Shown in pieces: positions 45,329-54,107 of a stretch of 64,000 nt of DNA. Within the stretch, counting starts at the first letter, position 1, and every line of letters starts with the position of its first letter. This stretch comes from Sphingomonas telluris (GTDB taxonomy: Bacteria > Pseudomonadota > Alphaproteobacteria > Sphingomonadales > Sphingomonadaceae): NCBI RefSeq assembly GCF_022568775.1, contig NZ_JAKZHW010000001.1, positions 1,550,001 to 1,614,000 of the forward strand, given 5' to 3'. The position numbers were made by a program, and so were the translations under genes. A model generated the notes under the pieces. It searched no databases, had not been told where the DNA came from, and worked only from the letters and a program-made list of their open reading frames with translations.

Positions 45329-46000
45329 TTACTGGGGTCCGCTGCCTTCGAGGCCGAGGCTCCGGCGTGCCGGACTGGAATGTCCGCGCATAAGCGTTTC
45401 CGCAACGTGCGGCTCGCCCTCCTCGATCGCGTCGACGATGGCGTGGTGCTGGTGATGGCCCGAAATGAGGATCGGATAAATTTCTTCTAACGGGATCCTA
45501 TTGAACGCGACCACTTCGGGCGCGACGAAGGGCACGGAGTAGACGCGCTGGATGAGGTCGCTCAGCAACGGATCCTCCGCTCCGCCGACGATCAGGTCGT
45601 GGAAGCGGCGGTTCATTTCCGCATAGGCATTCTCATCGTCCTTCACGACGTGGCCCTTGGCGAAAATACTGTCGCCCTGAGCCAGCGTATCGCGAAGCTC
45701 TTCGATGATCGGCCCGCGGTCGGAACGCGACGCCAGTTCGCGCGCCGCGTAGCCTTCGAGAACGCAGCGGATTTCGGTCGCGCGATAGCTGTCCTCGACG
45801 GTGAAGTTGCGCACGGCATAGCCGCGCTTCCCCGCGGGCTCGAGCAGGCCTTCGCTCGCGAGCGCCGGCAAGGCGTTGCGGACGGGGGTGCGCGACACTC
45901 CCAGGCGCTCGGCAATCGCCGCCTCGGCAACACGCGTCCCCGGCGGCAGGATTCCCTCGACAATCAGCTCTCGGATTCGTTGGGCTACTCGGCTGTCCAC
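45329..46000 (-). CDS. GntR-family regulator (FadR/VanR subfamily)
   Basis: The 223-residue protein has a GntR winged HTH (RIRELIVEGILPPGTRVAEA, ERLGVSRTPVRNALPALASE, LLEPAGKRGYAVRNFTVED) and an FCD helical effector domain with likely metal-binding residues (NRRFHDLIVGG, ISGHHQHHAIVDAI). FadR-subfamily proteins of VanR type bind palindromes such as ATTGGATCCAAT, which resembles the TTGGATCCCAA sites found at many promoters in this window, the nearest being 32 bases beyond this gene's stop. GTG 46000 is the only in-frame start near the HTH. Confidence 0.88.
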   Translation of the reverse strand: MDSRVAQRIRELIVEGILPPGTRVAEAAIAERLGVSRTPVRNALPALASEGLLEPAGKRGYAVRNFTVEDSYRATEIRCVLEGYAARELASRSDRGPIIEELRDTLAQGDSIFAKGHVVKDDENAYAEMNRRFHDLIVGGAEDPLLSDLIQRVYSVPFVAPEVVAFNRIPLEEIYPILISGHHQHHAIVDAIEEGEPHVAETLMRGHSSPARRSLGLEGSGPQ

Positions 46001-46077
46001 GCGCCGCCCTTGGTCGGATTCATCGGGTCATTCCCCTCTCTTGCAGCCTCATAGCCGCAGAGGGGAACGTCCGTCCA

Positions 46078-46944
46078 TCAGGCCGCGAGCAGTTCGTCCG
46101 TATCCGCCACCCATGGATCGATGTCGGGAACGCCGTCGAGCTCCTTGCAGAGCGACGCGAAGTCGTTCTCGCGGACGAGGCGCAGCGCGTCGTCGAAGCG
46201 GTCGATAACGAAGTAGCTCTGCTGAAAGGCATCGGTCCGGTAGCGCGTGCGGAGGACGCGCTTGAGGTCGAAGGCCAGGCGATGCGGCTTCGCGCTCTCC
46301 AGCGAGTAGTGCGATTCACCGAAGCTCGACAGGATTCCGGCGCCGTAGATGCGCGGCTTCCCGCTCTCGAGGGCGAGGCCGAATTCAACCGTGTACCAGT
46401 ACAACCGGGCGACCCGGTGAAGCTGGCCGATCGCCATCGCCTGCTCGCCAAGATGGCCGAGCTCCTCCATGAAATCGGCGACCGCTGGCTGCGCCAGAAG
46501 CGGAACGTGGCCGAAGACGTCGTGGAAGACGTCGGGTTCTTCCAGGTAATCGAGCTGGCTGGCCTTGCGAATGAAATTGCCCGCGGGGAAACGACGGTTG
46601 CGCAGATGCTCGAAGAAGACGTCGTCCGGGACGAGGCCGGGCACGGCGACGACCTTCCAGCCGGTGCGCGCACCGAGCTTCTGGTTCAGCTCCTCGAAGT
46701 TCGGGATGCCGGGGCGCGAGAGGTGCAGCACCTCGACCGACTCCTCGAATTCGCGGACGGCGCGGTCGTGCAGCATGGTCTTCTGCCGAGCGAACAACGT
46801 GTCCCACACCCAATGATCCTCATCGGTCAGGTCGTCCCAGTGCTGCGGCACGGTCCAGTCGGCCGCGGCGCCCGGCGGCGGCACGGGCGATGCCAAGGCG
46901 CCGTGGCGCTCCGCATTGGCCTTCACTTCAGTTGCTTCGTTCAC
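46078..46944 (-). CDS. phhA: Phenylalanine-4-hydroxylase
   Basis: The 288-residue pterin-dependent iron enzyme hydroxylates phenylalanine to tyrosine. Iron ligands are the two His of EPDVFHDVFGHVPLL and Glu in YWYTVEFGLALE. The N-terminus (WTVPQHWDDLTDEDHWVWD) is typical of bacterial PhhA, without an ACT domain. Start is GTG 46944 with AAAGGAA upstream. No phhB or tyrosine-catabolic gene is adjacent. Instead a Tyr-rich leader peptide and terminator precede it, and the shikimate operon lies upstream, implying a tyrosine-making role rather than phenylalanine breakdown. Confidence 0.96.
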   Translation of the reverse strand: MNEATEVKANAERHGALASPVPPPGAAADWTVPQHWDDLTDEDHWVWDTLFARQKTMLHDRAVREFEESVEVLHLSRPGIPNFEELNQKLGARTGWKVVAVPGLVPDDVFFEHLRNRRFPAGNFIRKASQLDYLEEPDVFHDVFGHVPLLAQPAVADFMEELGHLGEQAMAIGQLHRVARLYWYTVEFGLALESGKPRIYGAGILSSFGESHYSLESAKPHRLAFDLKRVLRTRYRTDAFQQSYFVIDRFDDALRLVRENDFASLCKELDGVPDIDPWVADTDELLAA

Positions 46945-46962
46945 CGTCGGGTTCCTTTCGAC

Positions 46963-46999
46963 ACAAAAAGAAACCCCGCCAGGAGGACCGGGCGGGGTT
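46963..46999 (-). terminator. Attenuator terminator before phhA
   Basis: A 9-bp perfect stem AACCCCGCC/GGCGGGGTT with a 10-base loop is followed on the minus strand by TCTTTTTG. It lies 19 bases before the phhA start. GGGCGG near the end of the leader peptide can pair with CCGCCC of the terminator's 5' arm. Confidence 0.85.
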
Positions 47000-47030
47000 C
47001 GGACTGTTCAGCTAAACTGTAATTAGCGCG

Positions 47031-47144
47031 TCAGACCGTCTCCGCCCGGGCGGAATAGCCGTAATAATAGCTAAACGGCGCAAGCACGGCCGCGCGGCGC
47101 GAAGCGTCGCGGAAGGTCGTGTCGAGAGTGCCGTTCACGGTCAT
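47031..47144 (-). CDS. Tyr/Phe leader peptide of phhA (37 codons)
   Basis: The 37-residue open frame includes LAPFSYYYGYSARAE at residues 21-35, with four Tyr and one Phe codon in seven positions. It ends (TGA) 32 bases before the attenuator terminator. Ribosome stalling at Tyr codons when tyrosyl-tRNA is low should allow read-through into phhA, so tyrosine starvation would induce tyrosine synthesis from phenylalanine. The ATG lies about one base after the expected transcription start of the TTGACA promoter, so it may be translated from a leaderless RNA. Confidence 0.82.
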   Translation of the reverse strand: MTVNGTLDTTFRDASRRAAVLAPFSYYYGYSARAETV

Positions 47145-47151
47145 TTGTCGC

Positions 47152-47207
47152 CAAAAGCCTTAGATTTGGGATCCTGTCAATGCTTAGGCGAGGATTTGTA
47201 TCCTCAG
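47152..47207 (-). promoter_or_regulatory. phhA leader promoter with two candidate operators
   Basis: On the minus strand TTGACA (47180-47175) is followed after 17 bases by CTTTTG as a weak -10. AGGATCCCAAAT lies in the spacer, and GGATACAAA lies upstream within AGGAT-TTGT-ATCCT (47192-47205). Both match the recurring palindrome family, and their overlap with the promoter suggests repression. Confidence 0.5.
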
Positions 47208-48040
47208 CCGCCTGAATCCCGCCTGTCTGTTGTGAGGAGGTCACGCAGGGCCGAATCGGCCTCGGGAGCGGGATGGCGGAAGAACAGTTCGAATGCTTTC
47301 GCCGCCTGCCCGACGAGCATCGTCAGCCCGCCCACGGTGCGCGCGCCCGCAGTGCGTCCAGCCTGAAGAAATGCCGTGTCTATCGGGTGATAGACCATGT
47401 CGAACAGAGTCGCTCCGGCCGCGCTGCGCGACACCCAGTCGAGGAGTTCAGGGCGCATGGGCGCGGAGCCCGTCATGCCCAGCGGACTGGCATTGATGAT
47501 GACGTCGGAGCCGGTCAGCGCCTCGTCGGCTGACGCCATGGGAAGGATGTCGACCTCCGCGAGTGTTCGCAGGGGTTCGGCCTTTTTGGGATCCCGTACA
47601 AGGAGAACGATCTGCGACGGACCTCGCTTTGCGAAATAAGCGAGCGCGGCTCGGGCGGCCCCTCCCCCGCCGATGATCGCGGCCTTGCGTCCAGAAAGCT
47701 CGACGCCGTCCAGCGCTGCGCCGATGCCGTCCACGTCCGTGTTGAAGCCGACCAGTTGGCCTTCCGCGCGCACCACGCAGTTCACCGCGCCGACCGCCGC
47801 TGCGCTTTCGTCCACGCGATCGACGAGCCGGGCAATGGCCTCCTTGTGCGGAAGCGTGACGTTGCAGCCGCGCCACCGCGGGTCGATCCGCCGCTGACGG
47901 ACGAAGTCGGCAAGGTTCGCGCTGGAAACGCGCGTGGCGCGATAGTCGGCTTCGATGCCGGAGCGTTCCAGCCAATGCTTGTGGATGAGCGGCGATTTCG
48001 ATTGCGCGATTGGATCGCCGATGACCTCGGCGTAGATCAC
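47204..48040 (-). CDS. aroE: Shikimate dehydrogenase
   Basis: The 278-residue enzyme reduces 3-dehydroshikimate with NADPH. It has the substrate-binding start AEVIGDPIAQSKSPLIHKHW, the catalytic Lys/Asp in GCNVTLPHKEAIARLVDRVD and GFNTDVDGIG, and the NADP motif AIIGGGGAARAALAYFAKRG. GTG 48040 overlaps the aroB stop (GTGA). It is the last gene of the aromatic operon, ending 60 bases before the phhA leader ATG. Confidence 0.96.
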   Translation of the reverse strand: MIYAEVIGDPIAQSKSPLIHKHWLERSGIEADYRATRVSSANLADFVRQRRIDPRWRGCNVTLPHKEAIARLVDRVDESAAAVGAVNCVVRAEGQLVGFNTDVDGIGAALDGVELSGRKAAIIGGGGAARAALAYFAKRGPSQIVLLVRDPKKAEPLRTLAEVDILPMASADEALTGSDVIINASPLGMTGSAPMRPELLDWVSRSAAGATLFDMVYHPIDTAFLQAGRTAGARTVGGLTMLVGQAAKAFELFFRHPAPEADSALRDLLTTDRRDSGG

Positions 48041-49131
48041 GGCGCGCAGTCGAGGAATGAAGCGACGTCGGTCAGCTCGACCTGCTTGTCGACGAACGCC
48101 TGCCCGATTCCGCGAGCGAGGATGAAGGCTGTGCGCCCGCCCTCGCGCTTCTTGTCGTGACTGATGTGACCGGCGAGCCGTTCACCCATTCCGCCCAAGC
48201 CCAGATCGCCCAGCTTCGTCGGAAGCCCGGCGGCGGCGAAATGCGCCCGCACACGGTCCGCATCGAATTGTTCGCAAAGACCGCGCGCAGCGGAAAAGTC
48301 GAACGCCAGCACGCATCCGAGCGCAACGGCCTCGCCATGAAGGAGGCGATGGGAATAGCCCGTCTCAGCTTCCAGCGCGTGTCCAAACGTATGCCCAAGA
48401 TTGAGCAAGGCGCGCCGCCCGCTCGTCTCGCGTTCGTCTTCCTCGACGATCCGCGCCTTGCCCGCGACGGCCTTGGCGATCGCATAAGTGCGCCCCTCGG
48501 CGTCACCGCCAAGCACTCTGGCACCGTTCTGCTCCAGCCATTCGAAGAAGTCGCGATCCTCTATCAGCGCGTATTTGACGATCTCGGCGTAGCCCGCGCG
48601 CACCTGCCGGGCGTCGAGGCTGTCGAGCAGCGAAGGATCGATGAGCACCAGCGACGGCTGGTGGAAGGCGCCGACTAGGTTCTTCCCCGCAGCGACATTG
48701 ATGGCGGTCTTGCCGCCAACGCTGCTGTCGACCTGCGCGAGCAAGGTCGTCGGTACCTGGACGAAGTTGCAGCCGCGATTGACGATCGCCGCTGCGAAAC
48801 CGGCAAGATCGCCGACTACGCCCCCGCCGAACGCGACGAGGTGATCCTTCCGTTCGACCCCATGCCCCAGCAGGCGGTCGACCACCGACGACAGTCCCGA
48901 CCAGCTTTTGCTTTCCTCGCCCGCCGGAACGAGGATCGGGATGGCGCGGATGGCGCCGAGGCCGGCCTGCAATCTTCCGCCAATCCTGTCCCACACAGTC
49001 TCATCGCTGATCACCAGCAACCGGCCATCGCGCGCGAGTGGCGCGACCTGCTCCGCAGCGCGATCGAGCAGCCCCTGATCGATCAGGATCTCGTAGCTCC
49101 GCGCTCCAAGCGCGACCTCAACCTTGTTCAT
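48037..49131 (-). CDS. aroB: 3-Dehydroquinate synthase
   Basis: The 364-residue NAD-dependent metalloenzyme cyclises DAHP to 3-dehydroquinate. Motifs are GGGVVGDLAGFAAAIVNRGC, VPTTLLAQVDSSVGGKTAIN, the metal ligands in NLGHTFGHALEAETGYSHRL and LLHGEAVALGCVLA. It lies 4 bases after aroC and overlaps aroE. In many bacteria aroB is paired with aroK; no shikimate kinase gene is seen here. Confidence 0.97.
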   Translation of the reverse strand: MNKVEVALGARSYEILIDQGLLDRAAEQVAPLARDGRLLVISDETVWDRIGGRLQAGLGAIRAIPILVPAGEESKSWSGLSSVVDRLLGHGVERKDHLVAFGGGVVGDLAGFAAAIVNRGCNFVQVPTTLLAQVDSSVGGKTAINVAAGKNLVGAFHQPSLVLIDPSLLDSLDARQVRAGYAEIVKYALIEDRDFFEWLEQNGARVLGGDAEGRTYAIAKAVAGKARIVEEDERETSGRRALLNLGHTFGHALEAETGYSHRLLHGEAVALGCVLAFDFSAARGLCEQFDADRVRAHFAAAGLPTKLGDLGLGGMGERLAGHISHDKKREGGRTAFILARGIGQAFVDKQVELTDVASFLDCAP

Positions 49132-49135
49132 TGCA

Positions 49136-50194
49136 TCAGCCGCACTGTGCGCGATGCAGCAGCTTCTGGTCGGCGAGAACGAGCGCCATCATCGCCTCGA
49201 CGACGGGGACTGCGCGGATGCCGACGCAGGGATCGTGGCGTCCCTTCGTGGAGATCTCCGTCTCGTTCCCCTCACGGTCGATGGTCGGCATCGGCGTGAG
49301 GATCGACGAGGTCGGCTTGAACGCGGTTCGCACCACGACCGGCTGCCCGCTGGAGATTCCGCCGAGGATTCCGCCGGCATGGTTTGACAGGAACGTCGGG
49401 CCCGCCCGCATCGCGTCCGCATTGTCCTCGCCGCGCAGCCGGGCCGCCGCGAACCCGTCGCCGATCTCCACGCCCTTGGCGGCGTTGATTGACATCATCG
49501 CCGAAGCGAGTTCGGCGTCGAGCTTCGCATAGACGGGCGCACCCCAGCCCGCCGGAACGCCCTCGGCGACGCATTCGACGACCGCACCGAGGGACGAGCC
49601 CGCCTTGCGCGCCTCATCGACCTTCTGCTCCCAGCGCTGTGCGGCTGCCGCTTCCGGACAGTTCAGCGCATTCTGCCCGATCGCAGCGGCATCGAAATTG
49701 TCGCGGTCGATGGAATCGCCGCCGAGCTCGACGAGATAAGCCAGGATCCGGACCTCGGGGATGATCAGTCGCGCAACCGCGCCGGCCGCGACCCGCATGG
49801 CCGTCTCGCGCGCTGAGCTGCGCCCTCCGCCGCGCCAGTCGCGAAAGCCGTATTTCGCGTCGTAAGTGTAGTCGGCGTGGCCCGGCCGATAAGCCTTCGC
49901 GACGTCCGAATAATCCTTCGAACGCTGGTCCTCATTTTCGATGAGCAGGCCGATGGGCGTGCCGGTCGTGCGGCCCTCGAACGTGCCCGAGAGGATGCGG
50001 ACTTGGTCGCTTTCGCGCCGCTGCGTGGTGAACCGGCTTGCGCCCGGCCGCCTCTTGTCGAGCCACGGCCGGATGTCCGCTTCGGATAAGGCGATGCCTG
50101 GAGGACAGCCGTCGACGACGGCCCCGATCGCCGGCCCGTGACTTTCGCCCCACGTCGTGAAGCGCAGCACGCGTCCGAACGAGTTGACGCTCAT
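49136..50194 (-). CDS. aroC: Chorismate synthase
   Basis: The 352-residue enzyme converts EPSP to chorismate with reduced FMN. Signatures are [40 protein letters not shown] and [20 protein letters not shown]. The start overlaps the prephenate-dehydratase stop (ATGA). Confidence 0.97.
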   Translation of the reverse strand: MSVNSFGRVLRFTTWGESHGPAIGAVVDGCPPGIALSEADIRPWLDKRRPGASRFTTQRRESDQVRILSGTFEGRTTGTPIGLLIENEDQRSKDYSDVAKAYRPGHADYTYDAKYGFRDWRGGGRSSARETAMRVAAGAVARLIIPEVRILAYLVELGGDSIDRDNFDAAAIGQNALNCPEAAAAQRWEQKVDEARKAGSSLGAVVECVAEGVPAGWGAPVYAKLDAELASAMMSINAAKGVEIGDGFAAARLRGEDNADAMRAGPTFLSNHAGGILGGISSGQPVVVRTAFKPTSSILTPMPTIDREGNETEISTKGRHDPCVGIRAVPVVEAMMALVLADQKLLHRAQCG

Positions 50195-50715
50195 CGGCTC
50201 ACAACGATGAAAGTGGTTTCGTTCACTTCGCGGTCGTGCACATTCGGCTTCAGCACGACAAGGCCGTAGGCTTCCGCCGCGGCTTCTGACGCGAGTGCGG
50301 CCTTCGCGGGATCACTGAGATTTTGGGCGGCGGCAGACGTGCTCGACGCCTCTTCCGGCGCAATCCCGAGCGCGCTCAGCGTCTCCACGCACTGCTTGAT
50401 CGCCATCGGATGGCTGACCGCCGTGCGCACCTGATCGAGCGCCGATCCCGGCAAGCCCAGCAGGTGGATGCGGATCGGCAGCGGATGCTCCGAAAGCACC
50501 TTGAGCGAGGTCTGCTTGAGCAGCTCCTGCACCTCGTCGACGCCGCCGACATTGTTGTTCTGCAGCGGCAGGATTCCGTAGTCGGCCTCACCCATTTCAA
50601 CCGAGCGAATGACGTCCGCGAACGAAGGCAAGCCGACCGGCTCCTCGCGGGGAAGGAAGCGCAGGCAGGCCTCATGGCTGAAGGCGCCCGGCACGCCGTG
50701 ATAGGCAACGCTCAC
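50191..50715 (-). CDS. Prephenate dehydratase catalytic domain without ACT domain
   Basis: The 174-residue product aligns by eye with the PDT domain of Phe[59 protein letters not shown], and [17 protein letters not shown]. It stops there and lacks the roughly 85-residue Phe-binding ACT domain of ordinary enzymes. The conserved TRF motif near the end reads TTF (VNETTFIVV), changing the Arg next to the catalytic Thr. It decarboxylates and dehydrates prephenate to phenylpyruvate. GTG 50715 overlaps the aroA stop (GTGA), so it is a true operon member, not a fragment. Confidence 0.88.
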   Translation of the reverse strand: MSVAYHGVPGAFSHEACLRFLPREEPVGLPSFADVIRSVEMGEADYGILPLQNNNVGGVDEVQELLKQTSLKVLSEHPLPIRIHLLGLPGSALDQVRTAVSHPMAIKQCVETLSALGIAPEEASSTSAAAQNLSDPAKAALASEAAAEAYGLVVLKPNVHDREVNETTFIVVSR

Positions 50716-52022
50716 TGGATGCTTCCCCCGATCGAGCGCATCAACGGCGTGAAATCCGGGAAGCTGGTCGCGATCATGTCCGCGCTGTCGACGGTCACGG
50801 CCTTCTGCGCGGCCAGCCCCATGACGAGGAAGCTCATGGCAATGCGATGATCGTGGTGCGCCTGAACGTCAGCGCCACCCCGCGGCGGACCGCCGAGGCC
50901 TTCGACAATCAAGTCGTCGCCCTCGTCCCAAGCGTCGACGCCGCATGCCTGAAGCCCGGCGATGACCGCAGCGAGCCGGTCGCTTTCCTTGACTCGAAGC
51001 TCGGACAGCCCGCGCATGACCGTGCGGCCCTGCGCGAACGCGGCAGCGACCGCGAGGATCGGATATTCATCGATCATCGAGGGCGCGCGGCTCGCCGGCA
51101 CCTCGACGCCGCGGAGCGCGCTGGCAGTCGCGACGATGTCGGCGACAGGTTCGCCGCCTTCCCGCCGCTCGTCCACGAACCGCAGGTCCGCACCCATCTC
51201 TTGTAGCGTAGTGAACAGGCCGGCCCGGAGCGGGTTGACCATCACGTTCCGCACGGTGACCTGCGATCCGGGCACGATCAGCGAAGCGACTATCGGAAAG
51301 GCCGCGGACGACGGATCGCCGGGAATCGCCACGTCAGTAGCCGTCAGGGACCGGCGCTCGCCGAGGCTGATTACGCCGTCTTCGCTCGTCACGTCGCAGC
51401 CGAACGCGCGGAGCATGTTTTCCGTGTGATCCCGGCTCAGCCGTGGCTCGATCACCACGACGTCACCCTCTGCGCGCAGGCCTGCGAGAAGGATCGCCGA
51501 CTTCACCTGCGCCGATGCTTTCTCGTTGACGAAGTGCATGCCGTGCAGCCTGCCGCCGCGGATCGTGACGGGAAGCGTGCTGCCTTCCGTTCGTGCGCCC
51601 ATCGACCTCAACGGTCCAAGGACGCGCTCCATCGGACGGCCGCTGAGCGACGCATCCCCGGTGAAGGTCACGTCGATGGGAAAGCCGGCGACGGCGCCCA
51701 TCAGCAGGCGCGCACCGGTGCCGCTGTTGGCGCAGTCGATCGGCTCGGCGGGCGCCTGCCACTCTGCCCCGCGAACGGTCCATTCGCCGCTGTCCGCGCG
51801 CTCCACCTGAGCTCCGAGCGCGCGCACCGCATCGGCCGTTCGCAAAACGTCGTCGCCTTCCAGCAGTCCGCGGATGCGCGTGAGGCCATTGGCCAGCCCG
51901 CCGAAGATGAGAGCGCGGTGCGACATGGACTTGTCGCCAGGCACGCCGATAAACCCGCTGAACGGTCCTGACCGCGAACCCGTGAGCCGAGGGCCGAACG
52001 TTGCTTCGAGCACAGTGCTCAT
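50712..52022 (-). CDS. aroA: 3-Phosphoshikimate 1-carboxyvinyltransferase (EPSP synthase)
   Basis: The 436-residue enzyme joins shikimate-3-phosphate and PEP. It shows [20 protein letters not shown], the active-site loop [34 protein letters not shown] and the C-terminal [19 protein letters not shown]. The sequence is of class II type (Agrobacterium CP4-like). ATG 52022 overlaps the stop of the upstream fusion gene (ATGA); longer readings run antisense-like through that gene and are not real. Confidence 0.97.
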   Translation of the reverse strand: MSTVLEATFGPRLTGSRSGPFSGFIGVPGDKSMSHRALIFGGLANGLTRIRGLLEGDDVLRTADAVRALGAQVERADSGEWTVRGAEWQAPAEPIDCANSGTGARLLMGAVAGFPIDVTFTGDASLSGRPMERVLGPLRSMGARTEGSTLPVTIRGGRLHGMHFVNEKASAQVKSAILLAGLRAEGDVVVIEPRLSRDHTENMLRAFGCDVTSEDGVISLGERRSLTATDVAIPGDPSSAAFPIVASLIVPGSQVTVRNVMVNPLRAGLFTTLQEMGADLRFVDERREGGEPVADIVATASALRGVEVPASRAPSMIDEYPILAVAAAFAQGRTVMRGLSELRVKESDRLAAVIAGLQACGVDAWDEGDDLIVEGLGGPPRGGADVQAHHDHRIAMSFLVMGLAAQKAVTVDSADMIATSFPDFTPLMRSIGGSIQ

Positions 52023-53860
52023 GCGGCGTTCGCCCGGTTGGCTGCGCGCTGCGCAAGAAGCTCCGCGACGGCCTGTGCGACGTCGAGTGCCTGTCCCTCG
52101 TTGAGCCGCGGATCGCAGTGCGTCAGGTAGCGCCGGCCGAGGTCCTCGCGCGCGAGCTTCACGCTGCCGCCGATGCACTCCGTCACGTCCGATCCCGTCA
52201 TCTCCAGGTGGACGCCGCCTGGGTGCACACCTTCGGCGGCCGCGATCTCGAAGAAGGTTCGCACTTCCGCCACGATATCGCCCACCATCCGCGTCTTCAG
52301 TCCCTCGACGGTCCGCGTGTTGCCGTGCATCGGATCCACGCTCCAGATCGCCTTGCGGCCTTCGCGCCGCGTCGCCCGCATGAGCTCCGGAAGATGCTCG
52401 GCGATGTTCGACGCGCCGAAGCGGCCAATCAGGACCAGCCGCCCGGCCGTGTTGTCGGGATCCAGGCGGTCGATCAGGCGGAGGAAGTCGTCCGTCTTCA
52501 GGCTCGGTCCGCACTTGAGGCCGACCGGATTGCTGACCCCGCGGGCGAATTCGACATGCGCACCATCGAGCTGCCGGGTGCGGTCACCGATCCACAGCAT
52601 GTGGCCGGACGTCGCCCACCATTGCTCGCTTGCATCGTCATAACGGGCCAGCGCCTGCTCGTAATTGAGCAGCAAGGCCTCGTGGCTGGTGAACATCGCG
52701 ACGGGGCGCGGCAGTTCGCTGAGGCCGACTTCGCGGTAAACCTGCGGCAGGTCGGCGTAGGAGGCCGAGGCGTAGGCCTGCAGCAGCTCGATCGTGACCT
52801 TTGCCTGGCGATGAGCGTCGAGTAGCCGTTTCGGATCCGGCGTTCGCGCCGCCACGGTGAACGCGGGGCCGTTGACGGCATCCCCGCGATAGCTCGGCAG
52901 CGTCACGTCGCCGATGGTCTCGTTCGATGACGAACGCGGCTTGGCGAACTGACCCGCAATTCGCGCGAGATGGACGACCTCGCCGCCGCTCGCAGCGCGG
53001 AGCAGCGCGCCCATCCGCAGCAGCAGATTGTAGGTGACACGCACCTTGTCGGCGTTGAACTCGGCGAAGCTTTCCGCGCAGTCGCCGCCCTGGACCATCA
53101 CCGCGTCACCGTTCGCGACGCGGGCAAGCGACGCGCGCAAGTGGATGATGTCGGCGATGTCGACGAGCGATTCCGATCCGCTTAGCCGCCGCTCGACGCG
53201 GGCGAGCGCGTCGGGATCGGGATAGTCGACGATCTGCTCGGCGGGCCGATCGCGCCAGCTGGCGGGCGACCATTCGCGCGGCTCGGCGGGCTTCTTCTCG
53301 ACAGGCGCTGACGCTTCGAGAGCGATGTCTTCGGCCGCAACCCGGCCTACCGCGTACGCCACTGGACGTCCGTCGGTCGCGTGGAGAATGTCGAACATGC
53401 GAAGCTGGCCCTCGCTCTCCAGCAAAGGCTCGGGGATGATCGCGATCGCCTCGCCGACCATGGCCGAGCGGATGGCATGGGCGGTGCTTGCCGCCCAGCG
53501 AATGGGCACGGCCGAGCCGAAATAGGCTTTGACGCGCGCCTCGAGCAATTCGGGCTGATCGGTGGGCGCGAGCACCAGCTCGGTGCGCGCCTGCGCCTGC
53601 AGGCCATAGCCCATGATCTCCCGCCAGACATGCTCGACGAGGCCCGGCGCGGCCCGCTTCGCCCGGGCCTTGAGGCGGTCGAGGATCTGGCTCTGCCGCT
53701 TCGGCCGGACCTTCAGGTGGCGATCGTCCTCGGCGTCCTTGCGCGCGGCGATGTCGGCGGACGCGGCAAGTCGGCGGTCGATCAGTTCGAGGATCTGGTC
53801 GTCGATCCGGTCCAGCTCGGCTCGCAGTTCCGCGAGCCCTTGCGATTGTTCCTGGGTCAC
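52019..53860 (-). CDS. Chorismate mutase - extension domain - class II DAHP synthase fusion
   Basis: The 613-residue product has three parts. Residues about 9-90 are an AroQ chorismate mutase ([58 protein letters not shown]). Residues about 94-180 resemble the extension found after alphaproteobacterial chorismate mutases ([33 protein letters not shown]). From about 196 it is a class II DAHP synthase ([60 protein letters not shown]). It starts the shikimate pathway. The GTG at 53860 is the nearest usable start, with no strong Shine-Dalgarno sequence. It heads the aro operon. Confidence 0.92.
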   Translation of the reverse strand: MTQEQSQGLAELRAELDRIDDQILELIDRRLAASADIAARKDAEDDRHLKVRPKRQSQILDRLKARAKRAAPGLVEHVWREIMGYGLQAQARTELVLAPTDQPELLEARVKAYFGSAVPIRWAASTAHAIRSAMVGEAIAIIPEPLLESEGQLRMFDILHATDGRPVAYAVGRVAAEDIALEASAPVEKKPAEPREWSPASWRDRPAEQIVDYPDPDALARVERRLSGSESLVDIADIIHLRASLARVANGDAVMVQGGDCAESFAEFNADKVRVTYNLLLRMGALLRAASGGEVVHLARIAGQFAKPRSSSNETIGDVTLPSYRGDAVNGPAFTVAARTPDPKRLLDAHRQAKVTIELLQAYASASYADLPQVYREVGLSELPRPVAMFTSHEALLLNYEQALARYDDASEQWWATSGHMLWIGDRTRQLDGAHVEFARGVSNPVGLKCGPSLKTDDFLRLIDRLDPDNTAGRLVLIGRFGASNIAEHLPELMRATRREGRKAIWSVDPMHGNTRTVEGLKTRMVGDIVAEVRTFFEIAAAEGVHPGGVHLEMTGSDVTECIGGSVKLAREDLGRRYLTHCDPRLNEGQALDVAQAVAELLAQRAANRANAA

Positions 53861-53906
53861 ATTGTTCTCGTTCTTTGCCGCTGTTCCGGTGCGGCGGGTT
53901 ACGGGT

Positions 53907-54029
53907 TTAGTGCGTTTGCAAAAGCTCCGGCCGCCCGTAGGCGTACCGGCCCGTAAACGAGATAAAATAGCGCCAGCCACGAAGCGAAGTCGTGCGGAAA
54001 GAACCGAGACTGTTGGCCGTGCTGGTCAT
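53907..54029 (-). CDS. Candidate aromatic leader peptide of the aro operon (40 codons)
   Basis: This 40-residue open frame contains RGWRYFISFTGRYAYGR at residues 18-34: one Trp, three Tyr and two Phe. Its ATG lies about one base after the transcription start expected from a TTGACA element 31 bases upstream, as in the phhA leader. An overlapping frame starting at 54060 is also aromatic-rich, which weakens the case. No clear T-run terminator separates it from the DAHP synthase start; GCCGC/GCGGC and GGCCG/CGGCC stems are the only hairpins. Confidence 0.5.
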   Translation of the reverse strand: MTSTANSLGSFRTTSLRGWRYFISFTGRYAYGRPELLQTH

Positions 54030-54036
54030 TGGCCAA

Positions 54037-54079
54037 AGGCTGACGGAAGGCTCTGGCCATGTCAATATGGGATCCCTTT
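54037..54079. promoter_or_regulatory. aro leader promoter region with GGGATCCC site, between aro and proB
   Basis: On the minus strand TTGACA (54065-54060) and a weak CAGCCT 17 bases on could drive the aro leader. ATATGGGATCCCTTTC (54066-54079, palindrome TGGGATCCC) overlaps the -35 upstream edge and lies 28 bases before proB on the other strand, so one protein could control both directions. Confidence 0.45.
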
Positions 54080-54107
54080 CATCGTTGTCGAACGGCGTGA
54101 AGCTGAT

